A stretch of 20,056 bases of DNA from a virus. Positions 7,208-15,077 of the stretch are shown one piece after another. A program made the translations under genes and the position numbers. The stretch's first letter is position 1, and each line of letters starts with the position of its first letter. The notes beneath the pieces were generated by a model, which saw nothing but the letters and a program-made list of their open reading frames with translations, searched no databases and was not told the origin of the DNA. The DNA lies in IMG/VR virus record IMGVR_UViG_3300049629_000427, positions 1-20,056 of that record; one strand, 5' to 3'.

Positions 7208-8002
7208 ATGGCGGCACTAACCGCAGACACGCCGATCATTCGTTCGATTGGCAATGAACAAACAATTCCAGCGGCTGCCGCCAAAATATACGGCGGCTCG
7301 ATGATCGGCATTCAAACGACTGGCTATGGTCGTTCGTTTGTTCTCGGAGATCGGTTCGCTGGGCACCTGCTAAATGGTGTTGATAACTCGCTGGGCGCGG
7401 CTGGTGACAAGCAGTTGGTCACAAATCGCGGTATGTACTGCCTTCTCTGCGAATCGTTAACTGCAACTCTCGCGAATGTTGCGGCAAAGGCTCCGGTCTA
7501 TGCTCTGGACGGCGGAACATTGTCTCTGACCGAGGGCCAGCGAGTTGGTCGCGTCGTGAATCGGAACTCCAACGGCTACGCCATTGTGGAATTCGATACC
7601 GAGTCGGATGAGTTCGTGATCGCTGAAACAGTGACGCAAGCTGAATTCACCGACAACGCAGGCACAGCCACTGGCTATGTCGACCTCGCCACTGCTCTGC
7701 CTGCGGGCGTCAGTGTTTCCGGGTGGCAAGCCGTTGTGACAACCGGATTCACAGGCGACACGACTGCCGTGATGCAGGTTGGAGTTAGCGGCAATGTGGA
7801 TCGCTTCACGCAGGTGACAAGTGGCAGCGTGTTGGCTGCGGGGACCATTGGATCGGACGCGCCTGCTGTCAGCGGTGATCCGTCCTACATCGAAACAGCA
7901 ACGACCGTTCGAGTCACTGTTACAGGCGGCGCCGACTTCACGTCGATCAGTGCTGGTTCGATGACAGTGATTGTCTTCTGTCGAGATCTGCGGCGCGAGT
8001 AG
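7208..8002 (+). CDS. Capsid decoration protein, two-domain
   Basis: A 264-residue protein. ATG 7208 follows GTAGGAGA by nine bases, which is better than the upstream start at 7163. Residues about 1-130 resemble DUF2190-type capsid cement proteins: an AKIYGGSMIGIQ strand, GDRFAGHLLNGVDNS, then a PVYALDGGTLSL hairpin and GQRVGRVVN...YAIVEFD. The second part (about 140-264) is a separate Thr/Gly/Val-rich beta domain with GDTTAVMQVGVSGNVDRFT that I do not associate with the usual 110-residue cement protein. It lies directly before the major capsid gene, as decoration genes do (lambda gpD before gpE). A hairpin follows its stop, so it may be made in a different amount from the capsid protein. Confidence 0.75.
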   Translation: MAALTADTPIIRSIGNEQTIPAAAAKIYGGSMIGIQTTGYGRSFVLGDRFAGHLLNGVDNSLGAAGDKQLVTNRGMYCLLCESLTATLANVAAKAPVYALDGGTLSLTEGQRVGRVVNRNSNGYAIVEFDTESDEFVIAETVTQAEFTDNAGTATGYVDLATALPAGVSVSGWQAVVTTGFTGDTTAVMQVGVSGNVDRFTQVTSGSVLAAGTIGSDAPAVSGDPSYIETATTVRVTVTGGADFTSISAGSMTVIVFCRDLRRE

Positions 8003-8016
8003 CCCGCAATTTGGGT

Positions 8017-8055
8017 GAGCGGTGATTGAAGTCACCGCTCGTTTCTTCGCCTTTC
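8017..8055 (+). terminator. Perfect 9-bp hairpin with weak T-tract before the capsid gene
   Basis: GAGCGGTGA (8017-8025) and TCACCGCTC (8032-8040) are exact reverse complements around a six-base loop, followed by a T-rich run (GTTTCTTCGCCTTT). It begins 15 bases after the decoration gene stop and ends before the capsid ribosome-binding site. It could be a leaky intrinsic terminator, an RNA-processing or stability element, or an attenuator setting the cement-to-capsid ratio. The T-tract is interrupted by C and G, so strong termination is not certain. Confidence 0.55.
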
Positions 8056-8072
8056 AGTGTAAGGGAAATGAC

Positions 8073-9101
8073 ATGGCTAAGCCCGAATTGATGGGGCAAC
8101 AGCAACTCGCGTCTAGTGAGTTCTCACAAGGTTTGTTTCTGAATGAATACGCTGTTCAGCAGGAGCCTGCGTTTGTTGGTGAGTTGTGCGGTCCTTTGCG
8201 ACCAAGCAACGGGCTCTTCTACGATTTTGGGTGGGCCAATTCTAGCGCGCAGCTCGAAAAGCGAACCGATGGCTGGCAGCTTCGCCAAGTAACGGTCGAC
8301 AGCGCTCGGATGACTGTCGGTGAGTACCGCGACGGCATGCTGATCAACGACAACAACCTACGCCGTGACGTGCATGGAATTCTTCAGCGCGTTCTCGGTG
8401 GGTTTGCCGCTGCAACGCGACGGACTCACTGGTTGCGGCTGTTGGTCACTCAGTTGGAGTTGGGTGGAACTGCCGTTAGCCCGATTGACAACGTGGCTTT
8501 CTTCTCGGCTGCGCACATTCTCGGAGGAAGTTCTGCCGATCGGCGAAACGTCTTCACGAAGGTGCAGGATTCGCGCCTTGGCGTGGTCAATCGCGACGCA
8601 CCTACCGTTCTTGAAATGGCCGGTGCGATCAAAGCAGGAATCAAGGGATTGTTCCAGATTAAGGACAAGAACCTTGATCAGCCGAACGCGGATGTTTCTG
8701 AGTTCGGCGTGTTGGTTCACTCCGACATCGCGGACGTAACTCAGGAAGCGGTTGCTCGCAATCAAGTGCTTGGAACTGGCGGAGTGATGGTCGCGAACAC
8801 GCTACCTGACACCTACGGAGTGACCGCCAGTCACAGTGCTCGTCTCGCCAGTGCCTATGACTTTTACGTCTGGGCAAAGGGCACATCTGCGAAACCGATC
8901 ATTCGCGTTTACGAGGATCTGCCATCAGGCGGTGAGTACCAAGTCACGACCGAGGACGGTGTTCGCGTAACGCATCACGACATGAGCGTTCCAGACGTGC
9001 AGAAGACAGGAGAGCACAACTTCCTGGCTGAAGCGAACCGAGCGATTGGATTTGGCGATTGGTTCTCAATCGTGAAATGCACGATCGCAAACGCGTCCTA
9101 G
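8073..9101 (+). CDS. Major capsid protein, Mu gpT-like HK97 fold
   Basis: A 342-residue protein. ATG 8073 has AAGGGA six bases upstream and is preferred over GTG 8022, which lies inside the hairpin. The length and position after protease, scaffold and decoration genes point to the major capsid protein. The segment AFFSAAH (142-148) followed by a Gly/Ser/Arg/Asn loop resembles the 'FFSAAHPN' region of Mu-like major head subunit gpT. The later PIIRVYEDLPSGGEYQVTTEDG stretch (275-296) is the sort of beta-rich P-domain/A-domain ending seen in that group. The long helical stretch at about 173-195 would fit the spine helix. Hundreds of copies form the icosahedral shell. The protease lineage (S49) and the capsid (gpT-like) appear to be a compatible mosaic. 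No obvious N-terminal delta domain is present, consistent with a separate scaffold. Confidence 0.85.
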   Translation: MAKPELMGQQQLASSEFSQGLFLNEYAVQQEPAFVGELCGPLRPSNGLFYDFGWANSSAQLEKRTDGWQLRQVTVDSARMTVGEYRDGMLINDNNLRRDVHGILQRVLGGFAAATRRTHWLRLLVTQLELGGTAVSPIDNVAFFSAAHILGGSSADRRNVFTKVQDSRLGVVNRDAPTVLEMAGAIKAGIKGLFQIKDKNLDQPNADVSEFGVLVHSDIADVTQEAVARNQVLGTGGVMVANTLPDTYGVTASHSARLASAYDFYVWAKGTSAKPIIRVYEDLPSGGEYQVTTEDGVRVTHHDMSVPDVQKTGEHNFLAEANRAIGFGDWFSIVKCTIANAS

Positions 9102-9117
9102 CCTGAGGCGTTGAGCC

Positions 9118-9486
9118 ATGCCTGATTCAGCACGAAAAGTCGCGCGTTCCGTTCTTTTCGATAACCGGATTGAACGGGACGGAGTCACAGCAACGTTCGT
9201 TCGCACTGTTGCTGGTGTTGTGACGGAAACGGAGTTCGCTTGCTTGTTGGCTGAGGGCATGGCTGAGGATGTTTCTGAGGGAGAACGGTTGGCGTTTCAG
9301 AGGCTTGCCAAGATCACGTTCAAGCAAGCCGGCGTGACGCTGACCGTTCCAGGCGTAGTGACGATTGCAGATGAGAACTGGCAGGTCATCAGGCCAACAT
9401 CGAAAGAGAACGGTCCTGATGCACTGCTTGAGACGTGGCGAATCGGTTGCGGCAAACCAATCAGGATGGCGGCGGCGAACAAATGA
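9118..9486 (+). CDS. Head-tail connector candidate
   Basis: A 122-residue protein with GAGG nine bases before ATG 9118. It is rich in short beta strands (TATFVRTVAGVVTE, FKQAGVTLTVPGVVTIADENWQVIRP) separated by one helix, and has no membrane or metal-binding motif. It is the first gene after the capsid gene, where lambda-like phages encode head-completion and stopper proteins (FII-like), and it is followed with an ATGA overlap by the next neck candidate. The fold is compatible with a small beta-barrel connector, but I recognise no diagnostic motif; the assignment is by position. Confidence 0.6.
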   Translation: MPDSARKVARSVLFDNRIERDGVTATFVRTVAGVVTETEFACLLAEGMAEDVSEGERLAFQRLAKITFKQAGVTLTVPGVVTIADENWQVIRPTSKENGPDALLETWRIGCGKPIRMAAANK

Positions 9487-10031
9487 GCGAACCAGCAGTT
9501 GAGGGACCGATCAGCGAATTCGAGCGGCGTTGCCGTTTGCTTTTCGCTTCGTCTGAGACCGCTCGGGCGCTCATTGGTGCTGCTGACGCTGATGCCGCAA
9601 TGACTGGCGCCAAGATCCTGAGCTACTGGGACGCGGAAGAGCAATCAGCAACGCCGACATGCCCTGTAATATTTGTCACTCCAGAGTGGGAGAATGTGCT
9701 TTTTACTCCAGAGGCAAACGTGAGCGGAATTGTTTTCGTTTCCGTTCACGCGACGTCTCCCGGAGAGCACTCTGACTCACGCGAAAATGGTCGCAGATGG
9801 TTCGCCAACCAGGTCGGCCTGATTCTCAAGGAGATCACTGAGCTTGAAGGTAAGCCTGTCGGAGACTCAACGCAGCTCAGGATATGTCGGCAAGACACTG
9901 ACACTGACGGATTCATGATGCGAATCGGTCCGTCGTGGGCGGATTCGACTGATCAAGTTTTGCCAAAAAGTGGCGGAGATGGAACAAGTCCTACACTGAT
10001 TGCAGCCTTTTATTTGCACCTGGAGACGTAG
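9483..10031 (+). CDS. Neck or tail-terminator candidate
   Basis: A 182-residue protein whose ATG 9483 overlaps the previous stop. It is mostly mixed alpha/beta: a long helix at about 8-35 ending in an Ala-rich stretch, a TPTCPVIFVTPEWENVLF strand pair, then VSGIVFVSVHATSP, and a C-terminal LIAAFYLHLE strand. The pattern of a long helix, parallel strands and a final strand resembles gpU/gpZ-type tail completion proteins and phage minor capsid proteins of this size. I cannot see a signature that decides between tail terminator and minor tail protein. It lies between the connector candidate and the HK97-gp10-like candidate, and would act at the head-tail interface. Confidence 0.5.
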   Translation: MSEPAVEGPISEFERRCRLLFASSETARALIGAADADAAMTGAKILSYWDAEEQSATPTCPVIFVTPEWENVLFTPEANVSGIVFVSVHATSPGEHSDSRENGRRWFANQVGLILKEITELEGKPVGDSTQLRICRQDTDTDGFMMRIGPSWADSTDQVLPKSGGDGTSPTLIAAFYLHLET

Positions 10032-10033
10032 TC

Positions 10034-10726
10034 GTGCCGATGTTCGTTCTTGGCGCCGAAGTCAGCTACTCGATGGCACCGAAGGTGAAGCCGCGTGTCC
10101 ATTCCGCTGTGATGCGTGAGTGCAATAGGCGTGTTATGCAAGAGCACGCGCGGCTGCACATGCCGAAGCATTTCGAACCTGGGGCCGATAAGCGGTACGG
10201 CTACGGCATTCGCTGGTCGAATCTGAATCTGGCGTTTCTCTACAGCAACAATCGTTCGGCGTATGACCGAGTTCCGAAGATCACGAGATACCAGCAGGAC
10301 CATAAGACGAAAGTTTGGAGCGGTCAGGAAACTCCAAGGGCCATGTACCAGGACGTCAAAGACGTGCTTGGATACGCCCCTCTTGTGTGGTCAGGTGCGC
10401 TTAAGCAGCAGGTCACGAATCCAGCTAATCAGGTCGTTAGAGGCACGCAATACGGATCAAGTCTCACGATCAAAACGCCTGTCTACGCAACATCCAGAAT
10501 CAGGCTTCGAAACGGAAAACGAGCCACGCAGATGCAGAGAGAAGCACTGCGCAGAGCCGCTGAATTGCAGGCGATCACTGAAGGCGAGCAGCGGACTTTG
10601 CGGGCCATCTTCCGGCGCGAATACCTGAAGATCATGAGCAACCCGAACGATCCCGCGCACACATTCCTGTCTATGTTCAACGGCGACACGTTGCGACAGC
10701 GTGCGGCTAGAAAGAAGAAGGGCTAA
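10034..10726 (+). CDS. Virion morphogenesis / tail-completion protein (gp10-like candidate)
   Basis: A 230-residue basic protein starting at GTG 10034, with GGAG eight bases upstream. A DKRYGYGIRW-type loop and a PLVWSGALKQQV segment (about 117-128) recall phage neck proteins of the HK97 gp10 or virion-morphogenesis type, in which a 'PL.RSG.L' stretch is common. The C-terminal third is an extended Arg/Lys-rich helix (about 165-230) ending RAARKKKG. It is followed two bases later by the tail tube candidate. The role would be joining the completed tail to the neck. Identification is tentative. Confidence 0.5.
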   Translation: MPMFVLGAEVSYSMAPKVKPRVHSAVMRECNRRVMQEHARLHMPKHFEPGADKRYGYGIRWSNLNLAFLYSNNRSAYDRVPKITRYQQDHKTKVWSGQETPRAMYQDVKDVLGYAPLVWSGALKQQVTNPANQVVRGTQYGSSLTIKTPVYATSRIRLRNGKRATQMQREALRRAAELQAITEGEQRTLRAIFRREYLKIMSNPNDPAHTFLSMFNGDTLRQRAARKKKG

Positions 10727-10728
10727 CG

Positions 10729-11652
10729 ATGGCGCTCAACAATAATCGCGTTTACCGAGGATACCTCGCTCGATTTGACGGGACTGAGATCAACAATCTT
10801 GGGGACGTCCAGTTTGCGGCGAATTCACAGCAAGTGCGACTGATGGCACTCGGTGACATCGGCATGGGTTTCATCGCGACTGAATCGGCGGCTCCGACTG
10901 TAAGTCTTTCCACACGTGACGCAGCGACTGTGTTGGCGTTTGCTGATCCAACGTCCGCTGAAATGGGCCGTGTTGTCGCACAAAATGCGACCTTCCAGTT
11001 TCAGCAAAAGGGTGCTTCCGCGAGCGCTCACATGATCGCAAATAGTCCGAAGGGACTGCTGCTTATCAACGACTTTGGGTGCGATCAGAGAGATCAGCAA
11101 GCACTCGTCGTCAACTGCGTTTATCACGCGCTGACGGACGGCACGAATCGACCTCTTGTTCCGGCTGGTGCAACAACTCTGACAGGAGTTCCGACAGTCA
11201 CACAGGCGTTTCGGCTTGGGCCAATTGTCTGGCAGGGCACAACATTGGCGGGCGTAACATCGGCACGCATTCAGACTGGGATCAAGACGTCTCTGCCGCC
11301 TTACAACGGGGCATTCCCAACCGACATCGTCGTTGACGAGCACGCGTTTTCGGTGTCGATCGGAATGACGCAGCTTGAGGCGTTTCACAACATTCAAATC
11401 GGTCAGACCGTCAGGCTGGGCAGCGCTGTTGACGTCTACTTTCAGGCGTTGCCGAATGGTGGAATTCCTACAGCCTACTCGACTCCGGCACACATCAAGG
11501 TCACGTTTCCGATGGGCGTGTTCCGAATCGACGACACGCGAGCGCAGGGCTCCGCAAACGCAAATCTGAATGTGATCCTGGAAAGCGTGGATACGACCAA
11601 CGGCAGGTCGCTCAAGCCGACGATCACGTTGAACTCAACAATCACCGCCTAA
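10729..11652 (+). CDS. Probable tail tube protein
   Basis: A 307-residue protein starting two bases after the neck gene stop. It is dominated by beta strands with repeated small polar runs (VSLSTRDAATVLAFAD, FQFQQKGASASAHMIANS, PTITLNSTITA) and has a DEHAFSVSIGMTQLEAFHNIQIGQ segment. There are no Cys motifs, coiled coils or membrane segments. In siphoviruses the tail tube gene follows the neck genes and precedes chaperone and tape-measure genes, which matches this position. It would form stacked hexamers around the tape measure. The sequence is longer than typical tubes (about 150-250), so an extra surface domain is likely. A different major tail protein type is possible. Confidence 0.65.
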   Translation: MALNNNRVYRGYLARFDGTEINNLGDVQFAANSQQVRLMALGDIGMGFIATESAAPTVSLSTRDAATVLAFADPTSAEMGRVVAQNATFQFQQKGASASAHMIANSPKGLLLINDFGCDQRDQQALVVNCVYHALTDGTNRPLVPAGATTLTGVPTVTQAFRLGPIVWQGTTLAGVTSARIQTGIKTSLPPYNGAFPTDIVVDEHAFSVSIGMTQLEAFHNIQIGQTVRLGSAVDVYFQALPNGGIPTAYSTPAHIKVTFPMGVFRIDDTRAQGSANANLNVILESVDTTNGRSLKPTITLNSTITA

Positions 11653-11662
11653 GAGGTTTCGC

Positions 11663-11968
11663 GTGGACGATTTCACGAAGTACGCGATTCAGCAGGGGCC
11701 TTGGGCAGTGATGGCGATAGGGGCTGCTTACTCGATTTGGCACGCAGCCAAATGGGTAGGTCTCGACATCATCAAGCCGATTGCTCATCGGCACCTGTCT
11801 TTCGTAGACGAGGCCTCGTCAGTTCTCGCCGCAATTGCTGAGTCGATCAGATTCATGTCCGAAGAGATGGAACGGCTGCGAGAGCAGCACACAAAGCAGT
11901 GCGAAACGTGTCCTCGGAAACCGCGTGGTCCTGAGGAAATTGATACCGACAAAGTTGGCTCCAAATAG
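11663..11968 (+). CDS. Small single-span membrane protein (holin-like candidate)
   Basis: A 101-residue protein from GTG 11663, with GAGG six bases upstream. A hydrophobic segment at about 13-28 (WAVMAIGAAYSIW) could cross the membrane once. It is followed by an amphipathic helix with a heptad-like pattern (SSVLAAIAESIRFMSEEMERLREQ, about 52-77) and a CETCP motif (C79, C82) in a charged tail. This layout resembles XhlA-like or holin-accessory proteins, but the gene sits between tail genes rather than in a lysis cassette. It might instead be a membrane-interacting tail accessory. Confidence 0.5.
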   Translation: MDDFTKYAIQQGPWAVMAIGAAYSIWHAAKWVGLDIIKPIAHRHLSFVDEASSVLAAIAESIRFMSEEMERLREQHTKQCETCPRKPRGPEEIDTDKVGSK

Positions 11969-11979
11969 GGGAATTGAAA

Positions 11980-12381
11980 ATGGCGTACAATCGCACGCGA
12001 AGAATCGAGTTCATTAAGGATTCAAGCTCAGTCGTCATTTCGAAGGCTTACTCAGCCGACGAAGTAAGAAGTCTGACACCAGCGGTTGCAACCGGCTCGA
12101 CAGACGCAGTCGTTGATTGCGCGTTGACGTTCGCTCGAATGAAGTGGCTGATCGTGCAAACGGATCAGACCATTTTGCTTGAGTCTGCTGACGGAGCATC
12201 TGCCAACGCTGAGTCTCACACGATTGCAGCAAACGCTCCTTTGATTTGGTTCCACGACGACCCTGTTGACAACCCGCTAGATGACGGCACGCTGACAAAG
12301 ATCACGAAATTCCTCGTTACAAACAGCAGTGGCGCGACTGCTAATCTGACGATCGAAGTTGGTTACGATCCAACGCCTTAA
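11980..12381 (+). CDS. Small beta-rich structural protein, unknown
   Basis: A 133-residue protein starting at ATG 11980 (TAGGGGA eight bases upstream; the upstream TTG at 11974 is less likely). It shows alternating hydrophobic and Thr/Ser-rich strands (SSVVISKAYS, ALTFARMKWLIVQTDQTILLES) and a C-terminal Ala/Thr-rich TNSSGATANLTIEVGY edge. There is no signal, coiled coil or Cys. It resembles a beta-sandwich tail or decoration component in composition. The small size and position before the tail-assembly genes suggest a minor tail protein. No family recognised. Confidence 0.5.
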   Translation: MAYNRTRRIEFIKDSSSVVISKAYSADEVRSLTPAVATGSTDAVVDCALTFARMKWLIVQTDQTILLESADGASANAESHTIAANAPLIWFHDDPVDNPLDDGTLTKITKFLVTNSSGATANLTIEVGYDPTP

Positions 12382-12401
12382 GCAACAGAGCGGTGATTCA
12401 A

Positions 12402-13127
12402 ATGGGCTCATTTCTGGTGTTTGTAGATGGCAATCAGAACGCAACTGGTCGAGCAATTCTGGCCAGTTGCGGCCTTTCTGCTTTGGTTTCTGACGCTGTT
12501 TCTCCGGTTGCAGCGACAGAGATTTCAGGCAACGGCGGGCCATCTGGCAACGGCGGAATGCTCGTCCTGCCGTTCTCCAAAGGAGCGAGTGTCGATCCAC
12601 CACTTTTGTTCTCGCCGGGACTACAAACCTGGGTGAGGTGCAAGCCATCTGACACTGTGGATTACTGGATCGGCTGGCAGAACGATTCCGAGCCGGGTCC
12701 TGATGACCTTGCAAGATCGGTCCAGTATGAGGGGCCGAGGGTTCGTTTTCACGACGGCAATCTGTGGCAGTTGCCAGCGTGCTTGCTGACGCGTCAGGTC
12801 TACGGATTGGACGATCACGGCAGGCCATGCAGGAGAACTGAGCCGATGAGCCAGTCGTTACTGGATCTCATCGGCCCGTCCTACGAACTGCTTGAAAGGC
12901 ATTACGGCACGTTGGCGCAGGGGCTGGCTAGCGAGTTCGACGCGGACGATCACCTGTCTGTGGTTGGTGAGTTGTTGAGTAAGAATTATCACATCACGAC
13001 AACGATTGCGTTGGCACTGGGAATGATCACTCCAGAGCTTGTGGTCAAGTCGATCATGCACGTGACCGACTTCGATCGGTTTTCGATGCTGTTGAAACTA
13101 ATACAGCAGGGCAACGTCGATGGCTGA
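12402..13127 (+). CDS. Tail gene before tape measure, unknown (possible assembly chaperone)
   Basis: A 241-residue protein from ATG 12402, with GGTGA five bases upstream; GTG 12393 is the alternative. The N-terminal half has Gly/Asn-rich loops (GNGGPSGNGGM) and strands, with a Trp-rich patch (about 85-130). The C-terminal third is helical (LLDLIGPSYELLERHYGTL... to LLKLIQQGNV). The position directly before the tape measure is where siphoviruses encode tail assembly chaperones G/GT, but I see no slippery heptamer or second-frame extension, so a frameshifted G-T pair is not supported. Its stop overlaps the tape measure start by eight bases. Confidence 0.55.
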   Translation: MGSFLVFVDGNQNATGRAILASCGLSALVSDAVSPVAATEISGNGGPSGNGGMLVLPFSKGASVDPPLLFSPGLQTWVRCKPSDTVDYWIGWQNDSEPGPDDLARSVQYEGPRVRFHDGNLWQLPACLLTRQVYGLDDHGRPCRRTEPMSQSLLDLIGPSYELLERHYGTLAQGLASEFDADDHLSVVGELLSKNYHITTTIALALGMITPELVVKSIMHVTDFDRFSMLLKLIQQGNVDG

Positions 13128-14706
13128 TGAAGTCAAAATCACAATGACGGCTGACGACAGCAACGCCCAAACGGCAATGCAGCGTCAGATAGCATTGGCA
13201 AAAGCCCTTGAGGGGCAACTCGACAAGCTGGCGCTGAAGGCTGAGCAGGCTGCGTCGAAAGACACCGGAAAAGACATGCTCGGCAACTTCGCGAAGACTC
13301 TCACGGCGTTTGTCGGAGTTGGAACGCTGGTGCAAGGTTGGCAAACCGCTGTAAGCCTACTGACAGCAGAGTTGGACGGCGCTCTTGCGCGTCAGGAGAA
13401 GGCCGCGACCACATTCAAGGACGTGGCTGGAGGGCAGTTTCAACTCTTCGCGAATCTCGGAGACGACAAGAGCCTCGGGCCGAACGTCTTCGCCCAAAGA
13501 CAGAAGCTCTTCAGTGAGATCAAGCGAGTTGCAGGTGCCACTGGAGTCGATCCGTCAGTTGTTCAAACGACTATTTCCGAATCGTTGGCGGCGAAGCAGG
13601 GGGAGGACGATGCGGTCAAGGCCATTCAATTCGGACAGATGGCGTTGGCATCTACTAAAGGCGCTGCGGATGTCGCTCCGGTGATTGCTGCGTCCGCAAT
13701 GCGACTGGCTGGGGGAGATCTGGGGATCACTCCTGAGCAGGCCACCGGGTTCATGCTGAGCGCTGGAACTGTTCTTCCACTTGCATCAACAAAAGACGTA
13801 GCAACGAATCTTCCAAGAGCTATCTCCGCAGGGCGACTTCGAAACACCAATGAGGCCATCACCACTGGCATGTACGCGTCTGCCACCAACATGGCAGTCG
13901 ATCTGACCGGCGATAAGGGCATCACGTTTCTGACCAAGTTGTTCAATGAGGCCAGAGAGCAGGCGCCAGAGGGCAAAGATCTTGCATCGCAGATCGATGC
14001 TATCATTGCCGATCCAAAGAGGGCTAAAAAGTTTTACGCGGAAACAAGCTGGGAAGAAGGATTCAAGCCTTTTGTTGAGTCTCTTGTGACAGGTGGTAAG
14101 GCGTACAAAGACTTCAAGACCGCGTCCTCAAAAGTTACCACGTTCGATCAGTCGGAAGGCTACCTCAAGGAATCCAATGAGGCTTTGCTTGCGACTTCTC
14201 CTCAGCGAATAAAACGCGTTTCTGATGTGTTCGAAACCGGCGAGAAGTTGGTTCAGCTCGATGATCCTGCCGAAGCTGCGAAGGAAGCGGTCAGAAAAGG
14301 GGCTGCTAAACTAAAAGAAGCCGCTAAAGGATCCGCGATAGAACAGAGAGTCAACGCTCTGGTCGAGAGATTCGGAGCAATCGATCAGCTCGGCTCTGAA
14401 TCCGAGGTCTACAGCCAGTCTATCGCTCAGGTTGAGGCGCAGGCGAAAGAGCTTCGGACCCCGATACCGGATGAGTATTACGGCACGATGATGGGCGCGT
14501 CTCGGCGTCCAGGGCGACAGAGAACGCAGCAGGAACTTAATCAGGCTGCCGTGTTTCAGTCGGTGGCAGATGATCTGAAAGAGGTTTTGAAGTCTGCGAT
14601 TCGCGACGGCATGCAAGGCGCTAACGTCAACGCTCAAGTCACTACTGATCCAGCGTCTGGAGCACAGCCGAGAGCGTCTGAGCAACTGCAAGGAGGCGGC
14701 ACATGA
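13120..14706 (+). CDS. Tape measure protein candidate (short)
   Basis: A 528-residue protein starting at ATG 13120. The first 50 residues form a helical, Ala/Gln-rich coiled-coil-like stretch (NAQTAMQRQIALAKALEGQLDKLALKAEQA). A hydrophobic segment follows (about 56-85, AFVGVGTLVQGWQTAVSLLTAEL), then a long helical Ala/Lys/Glu-rich body with SESLAAKQGEDDAVKAIQFGQMALAS and AEAAKEAVRKGAAKLKEAAKG. The C-terminus is Gln/Gly-rich. Tape-measure proteins set tail length at roughly 0.15 nm per residue, which would give at most about 80 nm here, short for a siphovirus. The long helical composition and position after the tail tube and before tail-tip genes are the main support. No peptidase motif is seen. 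Confidence 0.75.
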   Translation: MADEVKITMTADDSNAQTAMQRQIALAKALEGQLDKLALKAEQAASKDTGKDMLGNFAKTLTAFVGVGTLVQGWQTAVSLLTAELDGALARQEKAATTFKDVAGGQFQLFANLGDDKSLGPNVFAQRQKLFSEIKRVAGATGVDPSVVQTTISESLAAKQGEDDAVKAIQFGQMALASTKGAADVAPVIAASAMRLAGGDLGITPEQATGFMLSAGTVLPLASTKDVATNLPRAISAGRLRNTNEAITTGMYASATNMAVDLTGDKGITFLTKLFNEAREQAPEGKDLASQIDAIIADPKRAKKFYAETSWEEGFKPFVESLVTGGKAYKDFKTASSKVTTFDQSEGYLKESNEALLATSPQRIKRVSDVFETGEKLVQLDDPAEAAKEAVRKGAAKLKEAAKGSAIEQRVNALVERFGAIDQLGSESEVYSQSIAQVEAQAKELRTPIPDEYYGTMMGASRRPGRQRTQQELNQAAVFQSVADDLKEVLKSAIRDGMQGANVNAQVTTDPASGAQPRASEQLQGGGT

Positions 14707-15077
14707 GCCTCGCATTCGGCACGCTGTTTGAATTTCGAATGGTATCAGAACCTACTGTTGGCGGGTTCCGTGTTGAGTCACAGATCACAGAGCAGTTTGG
14801 TGCTTTAGGATTCACTACATTGAGAGGCGAGCCTGTTGGCAATCGGCTGACGTTCAAGGTGGCTCAAGACGGGTTCTCGTCTCGTCAACTGGCACGCAAT
14901 CGAAGCGTTTTGGTTCAACATTCAGCGGGTAAGATTGAGGATCTAACAATCACCGGAGAGGCTGCGGTCAGCGCTTTGCTCGTCAACGCGACAGAGGAGC
15001 GAATCAGCCAAGGCGGCGGGACGACAATGGGCCACACGCTGCGGATGGTCCTGACGTTCGAGGAGGTGGCAACGTGA
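14703..15077 (+). CDS. Small tail-tip protein, unknown
   Basis: A 124-residue protein with AAGGAGG eight bases before ATG 14703, which overlaps the tape measure stop (ATGA). It is beta-strand rich (FEFRMVSEPTVGGFRVES, NRLTFKVAQ, SVLVQHSAGKIEDLTITGEAAVS, TLRMVLTFEEV) with no Cys or membrane segment. Directly after the tape measure, a distal-tail or tail-hub protein would be expected, but this is far smaller than typical Dit proteins (about 200-270). It may be a minimal tail-tip ring component. No family recognised. Confidence 0.6.
   Translation: MSLAFGTLFEFRMVSEPTVGGFRVESQITEQFGALGFTTLRGEPVGNRLTFKVAQDGFSSRQLARNRSVLVQHSAGKIEDLTITGEAAVSALLVNATEERISQGGGTTMGHTLRMVLTFEEVAT

Noticed and set aside
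10825-11493. Antisense open frame of 222 codons
   Set aside because: It runs opposite the tail tube gene, its translation is Cys/Arg-rich low-quality sequence, and no ribosome-binding site is evident.
12402-13127. G/GT-type programmed frameshift before the tape measure
   Set aside because: No slippery heptamer or extended second frame was seen near the end of the gene; the next frame starts directly as the tape measure.
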